From Pseudomonas sp. CCI4.2 (GTDB taxonomy: Bacteria; Pseudomonadota; Gammaproteobacteria; Pseudomonadales; Pseudomonadaceae): DNA of 64,000 bases. The notes under the pieces are model-generated. The model was not told the DNA's origin. It was given only the letters and a program-made list of their open reading frames with translations, and ran no database searches. Where the stretch lies: contig NZ_CP133781.1 of assembly GCF_034350045.1 (NCBI RefSeq), positions 2,324,001 through 2,388,000 of the forward strand, read 5' to 3'. The position numbers were made by a program, and so were the translations under genes. Shown piece after piece: positions 63,623-64,000 of the stretch (position 1 is its first letter; each line of letters starts with the position of its first letter).

Positions 63623-64000
63623 CAAACGGCTGCCTTGAAGTGGCGGGCGTAACGCGGACACAGGTCGGCGCGTTTGAGCAGGATGAACACATCGGCGACT
63701 TGGAAATCCTCGTCCCAGTACGGTTCGCCGCAAATTTTTGCTCCCAAGCGCATGTAGGCCTTGAGCAGCGGCGGCATTTCGCAGATGACATTCGTAGGCA
63801 GGTCCAACGTTGGCAGTGGCTTCTTGGGCTCGGCGCGTAAGTGCTCGTTGCACAGGTAGCGTTCGCGTAGGCGCTGCATGATCGCGTGCGCTTGGATGCC
63901 GCCGTCTTGCATCGGAATACTGGCGCAGCCCATCAGGTAGCTATAACCGCCTTCGTTGAGAATCTCCGCCAGCTCGCTCCATAACACCGCAATAGTGCCG
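63622..64000 (-). CDS. olsB: OlsB, ornithine N-acyltransferase (C-terminal part, truncated by window)
   Basis: The last 125 residues of a hemolysin-like/GNAT acyltransferase are seen: [56 protein letters not shown] and the end RYARHFK. This is the OlsB signature. OlsB couples a 3-hydroxyacyl chain to ornithine. The N-terminus is beyond the window; an in-frame GTG at 63987 is not the start. Confidence 0.87.
   Translation of the reverse strand, partial: GTIAVLWSELAEILNEGGYSYLMGCASIPMQDGGIQAHAIMQRLRERYLCNEHLRAEPKKPLPTLDLPTNVICEMPPLLKAYMRLGAKICGEPYWDEDFQVADVFILLKRADLCPRYARHFKAAV

Overview
The window is a stretch of core chromosome from a Pseudomonas species, probably of the fluorescens/putida/syringae side of the genus. 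The basis is gene content and order: it runs nearly collinear with the region I remember in P. aeruginosa from sspB (PA4427) down to olsB (PA4350), with several P. aeruginosa genes absent. The many short intergenic inverted repeats of the GTAGGAGC(C/G) type are also typical of the fluorescens group. I see no prophage, IS element, integron, CRISPR array or tRNA gene. Homology statements rest on motif recognition and remembered gene order, not on a search.

Layout. 1-131 is the 3' end of sspB. 496-3972 (minus) holds lpoA-yraN-gmhA/diaA-dolP, an envelope and replication-linked group. 4242-5557 has rsmI and the RNase P RNA. 5762-23653 is the dcw cluster (mraZ, rsmH, ftsL, ftsI, murE, murF, mraY, murD, ftsW, murG, murC, ddlB, ftsQ, ftsA, ftsZ, lpxC), all on the plus strand, mostly with overlapping stop and start codons, behind one strong promoter that carries three 10-bp-spaced MraZ boxes. 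23822-30256 has dciA (minus), secA, argJ, a GST and a Nudix-ThiE fusion. 30328-34019 (minus) has a PduO-type cobalamin adenosyltransferase, an orphan sensor kinase and a PanE-type reductase. 34195-37526 has yajQ, mscS, ampG and an alkyltransferase-like DNA-binding protein. 37660-43177 has a DUF481 outer-membrane protein, an SDR, a HugZ-like protein, fxsA and groES-groEL. 43345-46464 has colR-colS, inaA and a 69-residue membrane protein.

46577-51798 (minus) is a periplasmic module of two imelysin-like lipoproteins, a di-haem DUF1111 protein and a DUF1513 beta-propeller. 51972-54926 (minus) has bifA and sodB. 55455-57484 has argO (lysE), an ACT-domain protein and the divergent regulator argP. 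57542-59485 has an NAD-dependent epimerase and an acidic coiled-coil membrane protein. 59547-62110 (minus) is an ArsR regulator, an MFS exporter and the ene-reductase xenB. 62271-64000 has acpH and, convergent to it, olsA-olsB for ornithine lipids.

Nothing here looks like a wholly new system. The parts most worth a second look are the ArsR/MFS/XenB cassette with four clustered TATATCG palindromes, the imelysin/DUF1111/imelysin/DUF1513 module with one imelysin missing its motif histidine, the set of intergenic inverted repeats, and three probable TTG starts in well-known genes.
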